From Parasponia andersonii (lineage: Eukaryota; Streptophyta; Magnoliopsida; Rosales; Cannabaceae): a stretch of DNA of 64,000 nucleotides. The position numbers were made by a program, and so were the translations under genes. Positions within the stretch are counted from its first letter, which is position 1. The number at the start of each line of letters is the position of its first letter. Of the stretch, positions 12,630 to 23,665 are shown one piece after another. The notes beneath the pieces were generated by a model, which had not been told where the DNA came from, ran no database searches, and saw only the letters and a program-made list of their open reading frames with translations. Location: NCBI GenBank assembly GCA_002914805.1, contig JXTB01000520.1, positions 111,936-175,935 of the forward strand. Direction: 5' to 3'.

Positions 12630-14049
12630 ACTTCCTCCTAAAAGACGTTCTATATCACGATCTAGGAATCTACTTAAGCTAGTTCGTGAAAAATGTCTGC
12701 AATTTATTGAGTTTGATATAGAGGGCTCAACTTTTTTTGTTGTTGGCGATAATACTAAATATTTATCAAGGTGGATCTCGACCATTATTAGGGAGAACAT
12801 ACCTCCTTATTATCTTGATTGGGACAAAGTACCGAAAGAAGATAAGGTGAGGATTATTCCCCAACTTCAGGTATACTATCAGATGATATTGTAACTTCAT
12901 TGTATTGTTATTAATAAAAGATTTTCAATTTATAATATTTTGGTTCTATAGAGATATTTCATCCTTAATATGGACAAGCTGGATAAGCGTGATCAAGAGA
13001 GAGTTTTTATTAGCATCGATCGTATTGCAGTTGATCTTTACTGAGGTTTTAAGTTAAGGATGCACAAGCACTACAAAAAAAATGGGGGTAAAACTAATGA
13101 TTTTCAGAGGGCATTGGCCAATATTCCAAAGGAATTAGATGAAGAGACTTGGAAGAAATGTATCGAATTATTGTCAGATGAGAAATATATGGTAAGCACA
13201 AATTTTAATCTAATTTTGTGTTACTTTTATTATCTTTTTATAACTAATTATTTTTCTTTTTATTTGTAAGCTCGCTCCCAGACCGATACTAACAATTGGA
13301 AGAATATGAAATATTCCAGTTTGCATGGATCTTCCACCTTGGCATAAGGGAGAAAGAGAGATGTACTATAAATTACTTCTTTATATTAATCTTTCAACTT
13401 ACTTGTCTTTTATTTTCTTTAATTAACTATTTCTTTCTTTTGTTAGGGTCTTAGTATCATTAGCAGTTTTCCAACGTAACCATTTCTCGAGGTCTACGAA
13501 GAAATGGGTTAACAAGGCAACATAGTTAGCATATGTAAGTTTAACAAAAGTTTGTACATAATTTAAGATCCAATACTTTATTACATAAGTGTTTTGTCAT
13601 TTAACAATTTCTTAATTTTTTAGACAAAGATGTTTAAGCTACGTGCTACTCAAATAGAGGCACATGCCACCTCATCTGATGAATTTGACACAGAGGAGAA
13701 TCCTGTACAATCAGCACCACCTTGTATTGACGAGACTCTGATTGCTACTGAGGCGCTCGGTGTTCGTCATGGCCACAGGACGGAGGTTGGTAAAGTGCTT
13801 AGAGAAGAGATGACTGTATCTAGCTCTACTCCTTAGTTTTTATTCCATCAGACACCACATCCATCAACTCAGGAGAATGAGTAGTTACGCTCTAAGTTGC
13901 AGGATACACACTCTGAGTTGCAGGATACTCGAAGGCAATTAGATGAGTTTTAAGCACTCGTGCTTCAGACTATTCCTGCAGCGCGACCATCGTCCTCTTC
14001 AAATCAACCCGATCAGGACGACGAGGACGAGCACTTAGATGACAATTAA
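12630..14049 (+). pseudogene. CACTA second-ORF (En/Spm Ptta-type) remnant
   Basis: Interrupted coding blocks typical of the second CACTA reading frame, an En/Spm-like DNA-binding or accessory protein. In order: DWDKVPKEDKVRIIPQLQ (about 12818-12870), RYFILNMDKLDKRDQERVF (about 12952-13010), then MHKHYKKNGGKTNDFQRALA and DEETWKKCIELLSDEKYM (13060-13192). After an intron-like gap comes NNWKNMKYSSLHGSSTLA (about 13290-13345), and then ATEALGVRHGHRTEVGKVL (about 13745-13800). The terminal region is coiled-coil-like (SKLQDTHSELQDTRRQL) and ends in an acidic DDEDEHLDDN. Pieces are separated by apparent introns (GTAAGC at 13192, GT at 12870) and by stops, so the unit is dead. Confidence 0.65.
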
Positions 14050-14279
14050 CTTTATGTTTACTACTATATTATATGTTTTTGAACTAGTTACTACTATATT
14101 TTACTTTTGTACGACATTGAATATTTATTAACATGTTAATCAATGTTATTAATTTTTTTTATTATTTTAATATTATTTATAGTTAATTTAATTTGTTTTT
14201 TAAAGATCGTAATTCCAAATAATTTGATTAATTAATCTTTTAAGTTAAAAAACAAACATAAATTATTGAATTTTTTGTT

Positions 14280-14645
14280 AAAAACTATTAACCTCTTTTG
14301 CGGCCACAACAAATGCTATTACCACGACAAATGTCATTGCAATAGAATATCCTATTGCCGTGATAAATATCGTTGCAATAGAATATCTTATTGCCGCGAC
14401 GAATGTCATTGTAATATCTATTTTTAAATATTTTTTTAAAATTACAAAATATCGTTGCAATAATTGAGATTGTATTGCGACGACAAGACAATGTCGTCGC
14501 AATAGAGTTCTATAACAACGGGGCTATTACCACAAGCTATTGTCGTGACATTGTCGCGCTAATAAGATATTCAGAGAAATAGCAACGACATAGCGGATTA
14601 TTGTAACGATATATATCGCGGTAATATCCGCTATTTCCTGTAGTG
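14280..14645. repeat. Right subterminal repeat array of CACTA 1
   Basis: At least eight copies, in both orientations, of a motif around TATTGCCGCGACGAATGTC. They end in the terminal inverted repeat at 14628-14645. Such arrays bind the element's own protein in En/Spm. Open frames here are products of the repeat. Confidence 0.75.
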
Positions 14646-16057
14646 AATTATAAAGGTAGAAAATGGGATAACAATGAGTGAGTTGGAATATGAGTGCATG
14701 ATATCAAAGGACATTCTCATATACCGCAAATAATCCCATCAATAGTATTAAAGAAAGGGAAGTCCATCTCCTGTTAATAGTATAAGTCAATCACTACATA
14801 GTAGGAGCTATATTCTCCCCAGTCCTCCTTTGACATTATTCCAGTTTTCATATATTTAATTAAATTATTATTGTATTCGATATCAATTATCACATGTTTG
14901 TTTCTATTCTATATACTCTATAATATCTATGTTTTACATATGACTACATAACTAAGAATGAAAATATAAATATTTATGATCTTTTAACGTTATTATTTAT
15001 TTTCTCTATCTCTTCATTACTAAATATTTAGTAATTATTCTTTTATTTCATATTCTGTATTTTATGTTAACTATATCATATAATTAGTTGAATGACAATA
15101 TCAAATTACCACAATAATTCAACAACGTATTACATATAAAAAAAAATACAGATATCTGGCCATTGATAAAGATATATATGTTTAATAATATTATCATTTA
15201 TACACATATTACATAACATGTTATAATACATGTATTTGTTTGACTATATGACTAGCTAATAGCTTATCCACTTTAGATTTGATCATTTAATTAATGCCTT
15301 ATTCATGTGATATTTATAATTTAATTAATGCCTGCTAATTGAATTTCTGACTATTTTGCTTATGTGTCCTCCTATTTTCTGGTATACACAATTTGTAAAC
15401 ATCGAGACTCATTAGCCAAAGCACTATATATATACATCTCATAAGGTCTATAGTCATGGCATGCATATGTTCCAATCGAACCTAAGAACATAGTACATAT
15501 AATATCTAGTGCCACAAAATAAAAGAAGACGAAATAATCCAAGCAAAGAAAAAAAAGATGAAATTATAAAATCTACCATAAAATGTATACGATTCCTGTA
15601 GTTCTAGTTTTAGCATGTGGTGTTTAACACTAAGTACAATCTGTGCTCTTAGTATTCTTCAATATTTTGAAGTATCTCCTTTATATTATTCTTCAAAAGA
15701 CTAGTTTATGATAAGCGGAAAATCGAATTTTTGTTTTTTACGTATGAATTAAATTCAAAAATGAATCGTTCTTTCCCTACAAACTTAATTCGTTTCTAAA
15801 TCTTCGACAAACAAATGAACTGGATTGCCTTTTAATAACAAGATTCCTCATAGTGTGACAGAAAACATAACATTTTAGGATGTAGGGAAATGTACTCTTG
15901 TATCCTTTAAACTTCAAACATAACAACAGATAAAATATGTAGATAAGGCCTTTCCAAAAGACGAGGCATACAAGAATGGTATTCGAATATTATTAAATTT
16001 GAAACATGAATGGACACGCGGCCAGGGTTTTCTTTCGACATAGTTGGAGATGTATCC
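14646..16057. other. Intergenic DNA between CACTA 1 and PLAC8 gene A
   Basis: No gene or clear element seen. The last few hundred bases before 16058 would hold the 3' UTR of the minus-strand PLAC8 gene A. Confidence 0.4.
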
Positions 16058-17571
16058 TCATCTAAACATGGATGGAAACCTCGGAGGAAAAATTTGTGAC
16101 TTAGCGTAACCTGTGACAACATGAACAATATTGTCAGAGCGCGATTGGAGTTAAGAGGCTAAGAGGCATTAGTGTATAGCACCACTTGAACAGAGAGTGA
16201 TATGAATCCCACATACATATTTTAATAATGTCTGATGCTATAGACTATAAATTCCATTTATATTTTTCATATTGTTAGCCTAGTAACGAGTGTACCCACG
16301 ACAAAATAAATCTTTCGAGAATTAGTTTGAGGATTAGTTAATTTATTAGTTACTAAATTATTGAGCAAATCTTATTTTAGTTCATATATTTTAACATTTT
16401 TTGTTTTGGCCTTTGAACTTTGGAAGTTGCTATTTGTTTGTCCTTGAATACTTATTTCGTTAGAAATCTCTTAAATTATGGACATAAGTACATTAGTAAT
16501 TTAGTACGAGCTGTTTTGATATTAGGATAAATGGTCCCCAAACTTTGGAAAAAATTTCTTTTCAGTCCTAGATTTGTTAAATATTAACAAATAGTATTTA
16601 AAATTTAGTTCTAGCCAACATCTTCAAAACTCTTGAGGATCAAAACAAAAATTATATGAGACTTTCCAATAATTTTAGGACTATGTAGTAGTTAAAATGC
16701 ACCAATTGTTCCTTCAATAATTGATGATTTTAATATACTACCTTGCTGTTATGAGCTCATTAGTGATGACTGATGAGACTAATGATGTTATATGTTATTG
16801 GTGCCTTTAATAACTAATGAGACAGTTTCACTTAATATCAGTAAAGTTTATATACGAGCTTATACCTTTAGCAGGGTCAAGCCCTCTAGACTTCAACTCG
16901 GCATGTTCTTGACAGAGAGCACAAGGGTCACAGAAGAAGTGAACACAACAATCACAGCAAGGCTCATCCGGTAAACCATATTTGGATCGTAACTTCTCTC
17001 TATAGAAACATGCCAATAGCCAGTGGAACTGGAACAATGCCAAGCAGCAATATCCAAACCCCATGCAACAGCATGCTACGTAATGCCAATTACCAAAATT
17101 AATTAATTGCCACTTGTTAAACATTCAAATATAATTAATTAGTAAAGCAAATCGCATGTATTAATTAGCTTTTAAAAATACAACTTGACTGACGTTATTA
17201 GTTAGATAATGAATCCTAGTTTTGGTTATCAATCTCATGTACTTACAATGTTTTCCTTCATCCACAATTTCAGCAATTCGGCCGAAGGTGACGCATGGGA
17301 GAAGGCATGTTAAACAACCTGCACAATTAATAATCAAGCCTTAATTAAAATCAAAATTATTCACTAGGTTTTTTCAAAAAAACTTTAACTGTCTTGATTA
17401 GGTGATGTGACGAAATATAATTGAAATTACAAAAAATAAAATTGACAAAAGTAGCTGATTGCTTATATATATATGATCATTAAGTTACTTACATGTGCAA
17501 AAATCTTTTCCGCACTCGCAAAGTCCATAAGACCATCTAGGCCTAATTGGGATATTACGGAAAATATTCAT
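16058..17571 (-). CDS. PLAC8-family (plant cadmium resistance/FW2.2-like) protein A
   Basis: Complete four-exon gene. Exons: 17571-17493, 17318-17247, 17075-16866 and 16110-16058, all GT-AG, with every junction in phase 1. The product is 137 residues. The start is supported by an in-frame TAA 9 bases upstream. Exon 1 gives [12 protein letters not shown]. Exon 2 gives [20 protein letters not shown], the PLAC8 signature. Exon 3 gives a hydrophobic segment ([17 protein letters not shown]), then the cysteine block [19 protein letters not shown] and [15 protein letters not shown]. Exon 4 gives a proline-rich tail ending PPRFPSMFR. Relatives are small membrane proteins involved in cadmium/zinc export or in control of cell number. 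Which of these applies here cannot be told. The second hallmark block reads LLPC rather than the common CPC. Confidence 0.92.
16360..16725. mobile_element. Inverted-repeat MITE-like element in intron 3 of PLAC8 gene A
   Basis: The left segment contains TTTTTTGTTTTGGCC and the right segment the inverse GATCAAAACAAAAATTATATGAG. The interior phrases about 'ccaaactttgga' and 'tttgaactttggaag' are also near-palindromic. Non-coding, and it accounts for much of the 755-bp intron. Confidence 0.4.
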
Positions 17572-18059
17572 TTCTCTTTACTGGAAACTTGCTACCACTT
17601 ATTTCCAAGTGTTTTTAATTTAGTTCCCTTTTTTTTTTCTTCAAAGAGAAATGCTTGGGAAATGTAAGCATGTCATGATCCACTTTAGAATATTTATGTT
17701 CCCATAAATCAATGTTTCTCTAAGAGATAAATGTACTTCGTAAAGTTCGCTGGCCTGCATATGTATGAACTTGGTAATAATATAAGTAATTAACGAAATT
17801 ATCGTTTTTGGGTATACGAGAACAAAACAAAATGACTAATGTGGTTTTTATGCAAATCTATATAAGCGCCCGTGGCCGGCAATTTATTCGGCCGTCCAAC
17901 ATGTTCCCATCTTTTTTTTCCCCCTTCTTTTTTACTAATATTTTGTTTTGGGAAATAGAACTTTTTTTTTCCCTTAAAACCTTTGCAAAATAAACCTTTT
18001 AATGGTCTGTCGAGCATGAACACTGTGGTCTGGCGAGAATGATCAAATTATGAAAAGAC
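17572..18059. other. Upstream region of PLAC8 gene A
   Basis: Presumed promoter of PLAC8 gene A. No convincing TATA box at the expected spacing. Poly-T and poly-C runs near 17910-17965 create short open frames with no recognisable product. Confidence 0.35.
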
Positions 18060-18860
18060 AAATTATCACTAAAATATTCTCGGTTTCAAAAAAATGTAGA
18101 AAAAAAACTTTGTATTTTTAGAAATTTAAAATAAGTACATTCTATTTAACGAAAATTATCACTAAAATACTATCTGTCTTAAAAAATTGTGAAAATTCCT
18201 TTTTGTATTATTAAAAATTTAAAATAAATACATTTTTTTTGAATTGTCATATTATTTGTTACCTTTTACTTGTCAAATTAATAAAATTAACATTTTACCT
18301 CTTATTATACTAATTTAATACACACACCATACTCGAAAATAAAAGAATGGGGAATAAACATGGTTTAAAAAAAATCTTCCCTCTATAGTTGTAGCACAAT
18401 TCTAAAATAGAAAAAAAAAACTAAAATGTTTGGAAATTTTTGTCACTTACGAAATTTTTAAAAATTTTAGAATTTTTTTTTTCTTTTCTAGATTTGTACC
18501 AATAATGGAGAAAAGAGTTTTTTTTTTTAAAGAAAGATTTAGACCTTGTGTATTTTCTCTCCCTTCATTTTTAAGTACGATGTATTTCTTAAAATAATAT
18601 AATATAAGTAAAATATTAATTTTACTAATTTTTTGAAACATTTGACCAATCAAAGGTAGCAAGTGCCATGATAATTCAAATAGAAAGTACTTATTTTGAA
18701 CTTTTGATAATACAAAGATTTTTTTTCACACTTTTTTAATTCATGGGTATTTTAGTATTTTCATTAAATAGCAGGTACTTATTTTGAATATCTAAAAATA
18801 AACGATTTTTTTTCACATTTTTTCAAAGCAGAGAGTATTTTTGTAAAATTTGGAACTTTT
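18060..18860. repeat. Large imperfect palindrome, about 0.8 kb
   Basis: The left arm (about 18060-18300) is the inverse of the right arm (about 18640-18860): ATTATCACTAAAATACT against AGTATTTTAGT, and AAATTTAAAATAAGTAC against GTACTTATTTTGAA. Each arm contains the basic segment twice. A smaller palindrome (18365-18540) around TTCTAAAATAGAAAA sits at the centre. The whole could fold into a long hairpin. No coding sequence. Confidence 0.65.
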
Positions 18861-18949
18861 AAGGGTCAAAATAGACTTTTTGCACCCAATGACAAACTTG
18901 TAAATAAATAATTTTTAGAATAAAATAATAAAAATATTTGGAGTATTTT

Positions 18950-20327
18950 ATTAATTTGCTACGGGATCTAGAATTTGGTCAAAAGCCCATTTAAAAGCCC
19001 AAATTCTCACACAAGATAGGCTAAGAGAGAGAAAAATAGAGAAAAAACACAATTTTTGCTAATGCCACACAACATCATTGCCAGGCCCACGTACTGACCC
19101 ACGTCGAAGAGCTTTCAAAGACGAAACCAACACCACTGGTCTCCTCTCGTTTTGACGTTGGACGCACCACAACAGCCCCACAAAGATTCCACTTCCAGTA
19201 AGGTTTTCTGACTACCGGAGCATCGTCTGACCTTCGTTTTCGACACCTTCAGTAAGTGGAGTCTCGTCTGGTCGTTGCCGACCAGTTCCAAGTGATTGTT
19301 TGTCAAAATTTCTCTCCGGTAAGTTTTTACAATTTTTACCGCTTTTACCAACTATGTAAAAAGTTATATTTACATAATTATTAGTTAAATGATTTAGTTA
19401 CCTGGGATAAATATATGAGGTGAAAGAAGGTTAAAAATCATGAATAATTAGAGTTTGTAAAAATAAAAAAGGTAATGGTAATTGCAGTAATTAGTAATTA
19501 GAAAAATATGATATTTTTCTAATTATTTTCAAAAGGTGGTACTTATGTAATTCTTGGATTTTTACGCTCAATTATTGCTAGGGGCCTTGAAACTGAGTTC
19601 TGATTTCGAATTTGGACTCAGTGATATTGAGATATAAATTTTGATATAAAATATCACTATGTTTCATTGAGGAACGAAAATTAGAATTTCGTTGCACAAA
19701 ATTACACTATTTTGCGTGCCACGGTACAGTCCCACACTGGAACCCGTTTTTGACAAAATGTATTTCTAACCAAATATTTTTGAGTGCTGTGAATTCAGTG
19801 ATGGCCTCCATTTTCTGTATTTAAAGTTTCAATTGAAATGTTACTTTTTCAAGTAGACTTACCAAGAATCGGAATCTACCGTTTAAGCACTTGAGTGACC
19901 AATAGAGAATTGTTCGAGCATTATTAGCCTAGTATTACTACTATATCGAGGTAGGGGTTCGATTACCTGACTTTTATATCTATTTTAGATTTTAATTGTA
20001 TTGAAACTTATTTATAAAAAATCATGATTTTATGACGGTTTATAAAATTGCTGAAAATTATTGGATTATGCTGGGATTGGACTGTGTGGATTCTATACAT
20101 ATTTTTATATTGTGACTATGGGGTAAAATAGTAGTATGCTGCCCATGTATAGTACATTTCAAAATAATGCCAATTTGAATTTTAAGGCATGATTTGAGTA
20201 TTGGATGCATAGTTCTTGTATACTATTAGCACGTTATACATACCATAGAATCACACACTTGAGTTCTATTATAGCATCACACTATTTTTAGATTGCAGGT
20301 GAGTTGCTTGAGCGCTAGGTGAGAGAC
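18950..20327 (+). mobile_element. LTR-like repeat R1, 5' part (split by Athila)
   Basis: The first part of a roughly 2.1-kb repeat with four copies in the window (R1-R4). Matching phrases across R1 and R4 include TAAGGCATGATTTGAGTATT/TAAAGCATGATTTGATTAAT and ATAATGCCAATTTGAATTTT/ATAATGCCAAATGGAATTTT. The end of this part, GAGAC at 20323-20327, is the target duplication of the Athila insertion. The repeat resumes at 30807. It behaves like a solo LTR of a Ty3 element with no protein-coding interior. The left boundary is uncertain. Confidence 0.6.
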
Positions 20328-21625
20328 TGACTGATTCAAATTATTGAAATCTTTTCCCAAGTATAGGAGTGTCAAAGTAATAAATTACTCGGTGAGACCA
20401 AGGTCAATTTATAGGAAGGTTAGTGAATAATACAAGATCATAACACATATATTACAAGAATAAAAAAGATATGAAAAAGTATGTTGTGGGATAATTATAA
20501 CAATATAAAATAAAGCGACAGAAATATAACGATATGAAGTTAAAGAATTAAACAATTGCTAAGAATATGGGATCCACTCTTAGATATATCAAATAAGTAT
20601 AACTTAAGCTCTTTTATCACTCAATTGGAATCTACACACAATGGAGGTTTTAATCGGAAGATTAATCATTAATGGTCCATTATTAGTTATTTATGTGATT
20701 AGATTAGTTTTCTTAATTACCCTTTTTTGATAATGCCAATACTTGCAAATGCGGTCAAACATTCATGGTGCCACTTTATGTCCATAACAAATCAAAATCT
20801 CTTTCTTGCAAATGGAGTGATTCTTGCTCTCAATACCAAGATGCTTCCTGAACTTAGCTTAGGCATCTATTTATAAGAAAACTTAGAGATACAAAGTCAA
20901 AATTTGTAGACTAAAGATAAGAGTAAGTTAGCAACTTATTTTGGCAGATTCAGTCCCCTCCAAAAATGTATCTGAAACTCCATGAATTTGGACGAAAACT
21001 ATCTTGATCAAAGAAGAAAACTTGAACCTTATCTCTTAGGAGTCGTATGCCACTAAAATTTCATCTATTGGAGATGCATTTCTTGACTTATAACAAAAAT
21101 AATGAAGATAAGTTCTGCTGAGTCAAAATTAGTTGCTAATCTTATCATCTAGAAAAATCTGATATTTTTACCTAAATTTCAGCTTCTTTTGAATTTTCTC
21201 AAGAACAAATTATCTAAATATTTTTGCGTACATATCCATAGTATCAAAAATCACTCCATTTGAGATTATAATGAGGCCAGAATAGGCCAAACATTAAAGA
21301 GTATCCAGCTAAACGTGAATACAATCTAATTTATAATATTTTCCATTTAAGACCTATTTTAAAATAATCTGGGCAAATCTTATAAATTGAGTTTAGTGAA
21401 TAATTGAGTCCAAAATCCATAAGTTTAATAATTAGATCAAAATCTCGTGTAGTTTAGAATCTGTGCCCATTTTACAAAACCTGTGCAGAAATAAATATTT
21501 AGCATAAATTAGGGGTAATTCTTACTTTTATGCATATATTTACAAAAGTGCTTTAAATTAGGGAATTTAATTTGTATAATGATGATCTAATCTTATAATA
21601 AATTTACATAATTAGATGTTTATCA
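20328..21625 (-). repeat. 3' LTR of the Athila-type element
   Basis: 1298 bp, beginning (minus strand) TGATAAACATCTAATT and ending TCAGTCA, so it has TG...CA ends. It matches the 5' LTR along its length (AAATTACTCGGTGAGACC in both) but lacks about 360 bp present there. The missing block falls near 20810-20840. Confidence 0.92.
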
Positions 21626-21637
21626 CACCCCCTAACC
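21626..21637 (-). other. Polypurine tract of the Athila-type element
   Basis: GGTTAGGGGGTG on the minus strand, directly before the 3' LTR. It is the purine-rich primer for plus-strand DNA synthesis. Confidence 0.8.
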
Positions 21638-21949
21638 ACCTTATTACTAGTCCCTAGTAATTAAAGCGTTATCACTTAACAAAATTTCCTTCCAAAGTAA
21701 TCACTACTTTTTCTCTCTTTGATTTATCCAAATAAACAAACTCTCAATTTTCATTGAATCAAATATTCTTAAGTTAAAATATTAATACACCTTCTTTTTT
21801 GTGCTCATGTAACAACACATAATCATGGGGCTTGATTAAAAAATGTAATATAAGTTCTAATATTTCATCGAGGGTAACTTCTTTGAGTATGGGGCAATTT
21901 TTGTTTTTGTTTTTGTTTTATTTTTTTTGAACATAATACTATGAACAAT

Positions 21950-22230
21950 ACATCCTTAACCCTTGTAGTGGGCTCTAGGCTAATGACTCCCAAACTAGTT
22001 AGCCTCAAGACATTAGGTTTTGAGACACCTTTACGAGCTTAATAACTCAAGTTGCAGATACTTTTATTAAATAAAACAACCATAGATAGTGTAATGTCTA
22101 GTTTCCTTAAGCTTTCTCTTTAACCCTTATAATGAGTTTTGGGCCAATTACTCTTAAGCCAGTTGGCCTTAGGGTACTAGGTGTCAAGACACATTTTCGG
22201 GTTTAATTGTTCAAGTTAAGGAGGCTACAA
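21950..22230 (-). repeat. Imperfect two-copy tandem repeat in the Athila 3' region
   Basis: Segments of about 100 bp at 21957-22060 and 22121-22225 share TTAACCCTT, GGCTCTAGGC/GTTTTGGGCC, GTTAGCCTCA/GTTGGCCTTA and a GACAC stretch, so the period is about 164 bp. They are diverged and non-coding, lying between the LOG fragment and the polypurine tract. Confidence 0.65.
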
Positions 22231-22858
22231 ACCAAACTTTTCTACGATTTTTTTATAATAATATGTGTCCCTTTTTTTTTCTTTTTTGTTATTATCATTT
22301 TTTTTATTTGACCCATTCCCTTAGTTGCTACCTTTGATAAAATATAAGAACTTGAGTATCATAGCAGTTCAATTTACAACCCACAATCATATGTCAAAGT
22401 GTGTGTGTGTGTGCGCGGAGGATGGTTTATGAATATTTGCTAAATAAGTATATGAACATAATCTAAGAGTTTGTAAATTTGAATAATTCAAAAAGAAATG
22501 CATGATGAATCAATATTAGGAAATTCAAAAATCAAGACTAAATATTACATATCTACTATGATATATCTCAAGAGTAAATTTACTCCTTACTCTGCCATCA
22601 ATGACATAGTTGCTATGTCTAATGGTTTTAGTAATAGCAAAAAGATTTTTTTTTATTTTTTATTTTTTCTTCATTTTTTTTTGGGTGTAAACTATCACCT
22701 CCCCCCCAACCAGAATCAAATATTATCCCAAATGTTTTGAGTTAAATAGGAAAAGTATAGAAAACATCACCTGTAATAGGAACTACTGAAAAGAAAAACC
22801 TAAAAAATGCATAAAGAAAATAAAATACTGTGAGAATAATCGTGAGACTAGAAAGTTT

Positions 22859-23609
22859 TACAGACTAAGAGACAGATCCAATCTGGCTTTTTTTCGGTGT
22901 TCTTTATTTGACCAGTCTAACTGAGTTATGACTAGATTAACTTCTAGAACATAGATTTGCAATTGATCAATCAACTGTACAGGAGTTATAGAAGAGATAA
23001 AGATTCGTCTTGAAGAGTCTGAAATAAACTTCTGTTCTATAACATGATCTATAAAGGACAACATGTCATTAAAGAAACCATTAATATATAATAAGCCGAT
23101 GGGTTTTTGGTGGATTTTCAGTGGAGCCCAAGAAGCAATTTAAAAATTTTCTTCTAATATTCCAATACCCCCTGGTAAGGTAATAAAAGCGTCAGAATGA
23201 TCAAGCATCTTTTGTATTCGTTCTACAAAAGATGGTCTATAAACTTTTATTATAGAATAGAAATAAACTTTTGTTCTACAACATGATCTATAAAGGACAA
23301 CAAGCTATTAAAGAAACCATTCATATTTAACAAGTCGATGGGTTTTTGGTGGATTTTCAGCTGAGCCCAAGAAGCAGTTTGAAAATTTTCTTTTAATGTT
23401 CCAATGCCCCCTGGAAAGGTAATAAAAGCATCAGAATGATCAAGTATCTTTTGTATTCATTCATGCAACTTTCAATTCTTCCCCAACTGTTTTTCCGGTA
23501 ATGTTTCCTTCAGTCAAAGCATTTGAGATGATTCCCAAAACTTGGCTTCCTCCAATGAATGCAGCTGTTGACACGCGCTCCATTAACCCAAGACTACCTC
23601 CCCCAAAAC
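22859..23609 (-). pseudogene. Captured LOG (cytokinin riboside 5'-monophosphate phosphoribohydrolase) fragment
   Basis: About the C-terminal two-thirds of a LONELY GUY enzyme, which releases active cytokinin base from its nucleotide, carried inside the Athila element in the same orientation. Block 1 (23609-23480) reads FGGGSLGLMERVSTAAF, then GKTVGEELKVA. It is preceded by an intron-like pyrimidine tract and CAG. Block 2 occurs twice (23460-23260 and 23220-23021). It carries ERIQKMLDHSDAF, the catalytic [20 protein letters not shown] motif (family consensus PGGxGTxEE), [12 protein letters not shown] and [12 protein letters not shown]. The tail (to 22859) continues EQKFISDSSRRIF, QLIDQLQIYV and ends in RLDLSLSL plus stop, the natural C-terminus of LOG8-like members. 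There are stops in both blocks and the N-terminus is absent, so no enzyme is expected. Confidence 0.9.
23021..23460 (-). repeat. Tandem duplication of a LOG coding block
   Basis: Copies at 23021-23220 and 23260-23460, offset by 239-240 bp, both run from the FIDHV segment back to the IQK segment of LOG. They differ at roughly one base in ten to fifteen. The distal copy keeps the better PGGIGT motif, and the proximal copy continues into the true C-terminus. Confidence 0.88.
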
Positions 23610-23665
23610 CTGCAAGATCAAACAAAGTTAAAAATAGATAATTGAATATTTACAATAAATTATGA

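Larger units (their letters stand above)
8088..14645 (+). mobile_element. CACTA (En/Spm) transposon 1, 6.6 kb, degenerate
   Basis: The ends are CGCTACAAAAAATGG on the left and, reversed, CACTACAGGAAATAGCGG on the right. These are the CACTACAAGAAA-type termini of En/Spm elements, with the first triplet of the left end altered. Flanking triplets are AGT on the left and AAT on the right, so a 3-bp target duplication is only approximate. Both subterminal regions (about 8100-8560 and 14300-14640) are packed with direct and inverted copies of a TATTGC(C)GCGACA-like motif, the usual transposase-binding array. Inside are decayed copies of the two plant CACTA coding units (11341-12290 and 12630-14049). 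Internal stops make it non-autonomous. Confidence 0.8.

Noticed and set aside
14278-14502. Two overlapping minus-strand frames
   Set aside because: Both come from the subterminal repeat array of CACTA 1 (period-driven open frames).
15907-16128. Minus-strand frame of 73 codons
   Set aside because: Wrong-frame shadow across exon 4 of PLAC8 gene A.
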